Part shown: positions 60,978-64,000 of the stretch, one piece after another | Numbering within the stretch: the stretch's first letter is position 1 | How the letters are laid out: every line of letters begins with the position of its first letter | Source: Aquisalinus luteolus | GTDB taxonomy: Bacteria > Pseudomonadota > Alphaproteobacteria > Caulobacterales > Parvularculaceae | Reading direction: 5' to 3' | Assembly (NCBI RefSeq): GCF_009712425.2 | Contig: NZ_VCJR02000002.1 | Span: 124,001 to 188,000 of the forward strand | Length of the DNA: 64,000 nucleotides | Translations under genes and position numbers: made by a program | Notes under the pieces: generated by a model | Told to the model about the DNA's origin: nothing | The model's database searches: none | Seen by the model: only the letters and a program-made list of their open reading frames with translations

Positions 60978-61571
60978 CTAGAGCATGCCCTTGGTCGACG
61001 GCATGGCCCCGCCCTCGCGCGGATCGACGGCCACCGCCATGCGCAGGGACCGTGCGAGCGCCTTGTAGCAGCTCTCCACGATATGGTGGTTGTTCTCGCC
61101 ATAGATGTTCTCGACATGCAGCGTGATGCCGGCATTCATGGCAAAGGCGTGAAACCACTCGCGGAACAGCTCGGTATCCATCTCGCCCAGCTTGTCGCGG
61201 GTAAAGTGGACCTTCCAGATCAGGTAAGGGCGCTTGGACACATCCAGCGAAGCGCGGGACAGGGTCTCGTCCATCGGGATGTAAGCATGGCCGAAGCGGG
61301 TGATGCCCTTGCAGTCACCCAGCGCCTTGGCCACCGCCATGCCCATCACGATGCCGACATCTTCCGTGGTGTGGTGCCCGTCAATATGCAGGTCGCCCTT
61401 GCAACGCACTTTCAGGTCGATCAGCGAATGGCGGGAGAAACCCTCCAGCATATGGTCGAGGAAGCCGATGCCGGTTTCCACGTCATACTGGCCGGTGCCG
61501 TCGAGATTGACGGAAACGCTGATCTGCGTCTCCTTCGTGTCGCGGCTGATCTCTGCGGTGCGGGCGGTCAT
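60978..61571 (-). CDS. hisB: Imidazoleglycerol-phosphate dehydratase (single-domain)
   Basis: 197 aa, the monofunctional IGPD with no phosphatase domain, starting ATG 61571 (MTARTAEI). Mn-binding His motifs [19 protein letters not shown] and NNHHIVE are all present. Removes water from IGP. It is divergent from hslV with 185 bases between the starts, which hold both promoters. Confidence 0.97.
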   Translation of the reverse strand: MTARTAEISRDTKETQISVSVNLDGTGQYDVETGIGFLDHMLEGFSRHSLIDLKVRCKGDLHIDGHHTTEDVGIVMGMAVAKALGDCKGITRFGHAYIPMDETLSRASLDVSKRPYLIWKVHFTRDKLGEMDTELFREWFHAFAMNAGITLHVENIYGENNHHIVESCYKALARSLRMAVAVDPREGGAMPSTKGML

Positions 61572-61756
61572 GATAAGCAATCCTTCTGTCGCGCCCTGAC
61601 ATAGGGCACGCGGTTCAGAATGGCGACAAAATATTGATAAGGGGTGAGGTTTCAAGCGTTTATGCGTTAACACCCGCCAGAGACGGGTGGCGGCGCGATC
61701 ACTTTACGCCTATCTGGCGGTTGAGACAGTGACCCGCACCGGCTAAGGACCCCTCC

Positions 61757-62329
61757 ATGACTGATCAACTGACTATGCACGGCACCACCATCCTCTCCGT
61801 CCGCCGCAATGGCGAGGTCGCCATCGGCGGCGACGGCCAGGTCTCCCTCGGCAATACGGTGATGAAGGGCGATGCCCGCAAGGTTCGCCGCATCGCCAAG
61901 GGCAATGTGATTGCCGGGTTCGCGGGCGCCACCGCCGATGCCTTCACCCTGATGGAGCGGCTGGAAGCCAAGCTGGAGCAATATCCGACCCAGCTGATGC
62001 GCGCCTGTGTCGACCTCGCCAAGGACTGGCGCACAGACCGTTACCTGCGCAAACTCGAAGCGATGATCATCGTCGCGGATAAAGACACGACCTTAACCAT
62101 AACCGGCATCGGGGACGTTCTGGAACCGGAACAAATTGACGGTGGCGGCGTCACCGCCATCGGGTCCGGCGGCAATTTCGCCTACTCGGCCGCACTGGCG
62201 CTGTACAAGAACACCGATATGAGTGCGGAGCAGATCGTGCGCGAGGCCATGGCAATCGCCGCCAAGGTTTGCATCTACACAAATGACAGCCTCACGCTGG
62301 AACAGATTCCCGCGAAGACCGGCGCGTGA
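61757..62329 (+). CDS. hslV: ATP-dependent protease subunit HslV (ClpQ)
   Basis: 190 aa. Threonine peptidase; the mature N-terminus is the Thr of [10 protein letters not shown] (a short propeptide of about nine residues precedes it, as usual in this class). Then [26 protein letters not shown] and [10 protein letters not shown]. It forms the double hexamer with HslU. ATG follows AAGGACCCCTCC. Its stop overlaps the next gene's GTG (GTGA). Confidence 0.97.
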   Translation: MTDQLTMHGTTILSVRRNGEVAIGGDGQVSLGNTVMKGDARKVRRIAKGNVIAGFAGATADAFTLMERLEAKLEQYPTQLMRACVDLAKDWRTDRYLRKLEAMIIVADKDTTLTITGIGDVLEPEQIDGGGVTAIGSGGNFAYSAALALYKNTDMSAEQIVREAMAIAAKVCIYTNDSLTLEQIPAKTGA

Positions 62330-63042
62330 GCCGCCTCTTCGAAGAGCTCGACTACCAGCACACCCCGATCGGGATGATCGCCCTGCGGCGGCGGTTCTAT
62401 CCGGCGCTCGACCGCGACATTTACGAAATCATCCTGCGCGACGAGCACCTGATGTCGGATGCCTTCACCGCGTCGGAGAGCGCTTTGGCGAGGCTGGGAC
62501 TGGAAGCCTGCAAAGGCGACAAACTCGATGTGCTCGTCGGTGGGCTTGGGCTGGGCTATACCGCCAGCGCTGTGCTGGAAGACAGCCGCGTCGCGTCCCT
62601 CACCATCTCTGAGTATCTGGCGCCAGTGATCGACTGGCATTGCCAAGGCCTTGTGCCGCTGGACCCACCGCTGGCTGGAGACGAGCGCGTGACCTTCGCC
62701 GAGCAGGATTTCTTTGCCCGCGCCGCCAGCGAGGGCGGCTTCGATGACGCGCAACCCGGACGGCAGTTCGATGCGATTCTCGTCGATATCGACCATTCGC
62801 CGGAGGCGCTGCTCAATGACGGCAACGCCGGGTTCTATACGCCCGATGGCTTGGCCGCCCTCGCCCGGCACCTTAAACCCGGCGGTGTTTTCGGGCTGTG
62901 GTCTGACGACAGGCCGGATGAACGCTTCACTTCCAGGCTACAATCGGTCTTCGCTTCAGCCAGTGCCGAACCGGTCACCTTCCACAATCCGCTGCAGGAC
63001 AAGCCCTTCACCCAGACCGTCTATCTCGCCCGCAAGGCGTGA
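62326..63042 (+). CDS. Spermidine synthase-like (SAM/dcSAM-binding) protein
   Basis: 238 aa from a GTG inside the hslV stop codon. [17 protein letters not shown] is the nucleotide-binding loop, followed by [27 protein letters not shown] and an end like [12 protein letters not shown]. Distantly like the polyamine aminopropyltransferase family, but the Asp of the catalytic GGGDG motif is not evident, so it may be a methyltransferase-like relative. Coupled to hslV and followed 96 bases later by hslU, so it separates the protease from its ATPase. Confidence 0.75.
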   Translation: MSRLFEELDYQHTPIGMIALRRRFYPALDRDIYEIILRDEHLMSDAFTASESALARLGLEACKGDKLDVLVGGLGLGYTASAVLEDSRVASLTISEYLAPVIDWHCQGLVPLDPPLAGDERVTFAEQDFFARAASEGGFDDAQPGRQFDAILVDIDHSPEALLNDGNAGFYTPDGLAALARHLKPGGVFGLWSDDRPDERFTSRLQSVFASASAEPVTFHNPLQDKPFTQTVYLARKA

Positions 63043-63138
63043 TTTCTCCACACCTTCACACACTGTAACACCACGCATGTTGCGGTGCGCCGGGCCTCGG
63101 CCTAAGTACCGGTGACCAAAACAGTATCAGGACGCTTC

Positions 63139-64000
63139 ATGACCACCTTTTCGCCGCGCGAAATCGTTTCCGAACTCGACCGCTTCATCATCGGCCAGCA
63201 GAAGGCCAAGCGCGCCGTCGCCGTTGCCCTGCGCAATCGCTGGCGCCGCCGCCAGCTGGATGGCCTGCTGCGCGAGGAAGTGACGCCGAAAAACATCCTG
63301 ATGATCGGGCCGACCGGCGTCGGCAAGACCGAGATTTCCCGCCGCCTGGCCAAGCTGGCCGGTGCGCCCTTCCTGAAGGTCGAGGCGACGAAGTTCACTG
63401 AAGTTGGCTATGTCGGCCGCGATGTCGATTCCATCATCCGCGACCTGGTCGAGGTCGCCGTCGGCCTCGTGCGCGACAAGAAGCGCGACGAGGTCAAGGC
63501 CAAGGCCCATCAGATGGCCGAGGACCGCGTGCTGGAAGCTCTCGTCGGCGAAAACGCCAGCGAAGGCACGCGCCAGTCCTTCCGCAAGAAGCTGCGCGAG
63601 GGCGAGCTCGATGACCGCGAGATCGAGATCGCGCTGACCGATACCGGCCGTGGCGGCATGCCGACCATGGATATCCCGGGCATGCCGGGCGCCCAGATGG
63701 GCATGATCAACCTGTCTGACATGATGGGCAAGGCCTTCGGCGCACCGAAAAAAACCCGCCGCCTGAAGGTACAAGAAGCCTATGAGCCGCTGGTTGCCGA
63801 GGAATCCGACAAGCTGCTGGACGAGGAGAGCCTATCCGCCGAGGCTGTCGAACTGGTCGAGAATGACGGCATCGTCTTCCTCGACGAGATCGACAAGGTC
63901 ACCCGCTCCTCCGAAAAAGCTGGCGCAGATGTCTCCCGCGAAGGGGTGCAGCGCGATTTGCTGCCGCTGATCGAGGGCTCGACCGTCACCACCAAATACG
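63139..64000 (+). CDS. hslU: ATP-dependent protease ATPase subunit HslU (3' end outside window)
   Basis: 287 codons visible, running off the window. AAA+ unfoldase for HslV. N domain [20 protein letters not shown], Walker [10 protein letters not shown], the I domain (about residues 110-230, [16 protein letters not shown]), and Walker [11 protein letters not shown], then [22 protein letters not shown] after CAGGACGC. The partner HslV is encoded upstream. Confidence 0.96.
   Translation, partial: MTTFSPREIVSELDRFIIGQQKAKRAVAVALRNRWRRRQLDGLLREEVTPKNILMIGPTGVGKTEISRRLAKLAGAPFLKVEATKFTEVGYVGRDVDSIIRDLVEVAVGLVRDKKRDEVKAKAHQMAEDRVLEALVGENASEGTRQSFRKKLREGELDDREIEIALTDTGRGGMPTMDIPGMPGAQMGMINLSDMMGKAFGAPKKTRRLKVQEAYEPLVAEESDKLLDEESLSAEAVELVENDGIVFLDEIDKVTRSSEKAGADVSREGVQRDLLPLIEGSTVTTKY

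Overview
The window reads as chromosomal DNA of a GC-rich alphaproteobacterium, most likely an aquatic member of the Hyphomonadaceae/Caulobacterales or a close order such as Parvularculales. The signs are a CC0125/CC1285-type lipoprotein, TadE/TadG pilus genes, the hisB-hisH-hisA-hisF-hisE order divergent from hslVU, the rplS-trmD-rimM-rpsP-ffh block, and an ECF sigma/Ser-Thr kinase pair of a kind seen in these groups. Genus cannot be fixed from sequence reading alone. Coding density is very high. No gap exceeds about 255 bases, and only one tRNA gene was found.

Layout. 1-3144: a truncated LuxR-type (AHL-binding) regulator divergent from algD (GDP-mannose dehydrogenase) and a GT4 glycosyltransferase, an exopolysaccharide corner. 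3203-8109: single metabolic genes (GNAT, fatty acid desaturase, M28 peptidase, PhoD-like phosphatase, SRPBCC protein). 8206-12167 (minus): ffh - small ORF - rpsP - rimM - trmD - rplS with its terminator. 12410-16431: a glucokinase-fold protein with degenerate ATP motifs, then a three-gene TadG/TadE/TadE-like operon whose last product carries an Asn/Gly/Asp-rich tail. 16658-18480: asparaginase-domain protein plus amino acid symporter. 18580-23262: S9 peptidase, lipoprotein, MscS channel, small membrane protein.

23390-31709 is the most unusual part. An ECF sigma factor is encoded next to a divergent transmembrane Ser/Thr kinase with a periplasmic repeat domain. Behind the sigma gene, on its strand, are three tightly packed genes for exported proteins: a 328-aa protein, a 1041-aa protein of unknown family, and an outer-membrane beta-barrel. 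This looks like a kinase-activated sigma factor driving a cell-envelope system. A Lys-rich sulfotransferase gene and tRNA-Thr(CGU) follow.

32953-38624 (minus): rpmI-rplT with a strong terminator, then GFA - pheS - thioesterase - pheT - GNAT. 38835-42937: a duplicated-module hypothetical protein, a PiT-like permease, and a four-gene metal cassette with MerT-like and MerP-like products. 43062-46923: hemH and a cytochrome bd oxidase (cydAB) with a DUF2474-like microprotein, so heme synthesis and a heme enzyme lie together. 46974-54706: MarC, YidH-like, an L,D-transpeptidase scaffold-like fragment, ComM, a hybrid histidine kinase and an AmpG-type permease. 55275-61571: adenosine kinase and the his genes, with a CHAD protein gene embedded between hisA and hisF. 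61757-64000: hslV, a spermidine-synthase-like gene, and hslU cut by the window edge.
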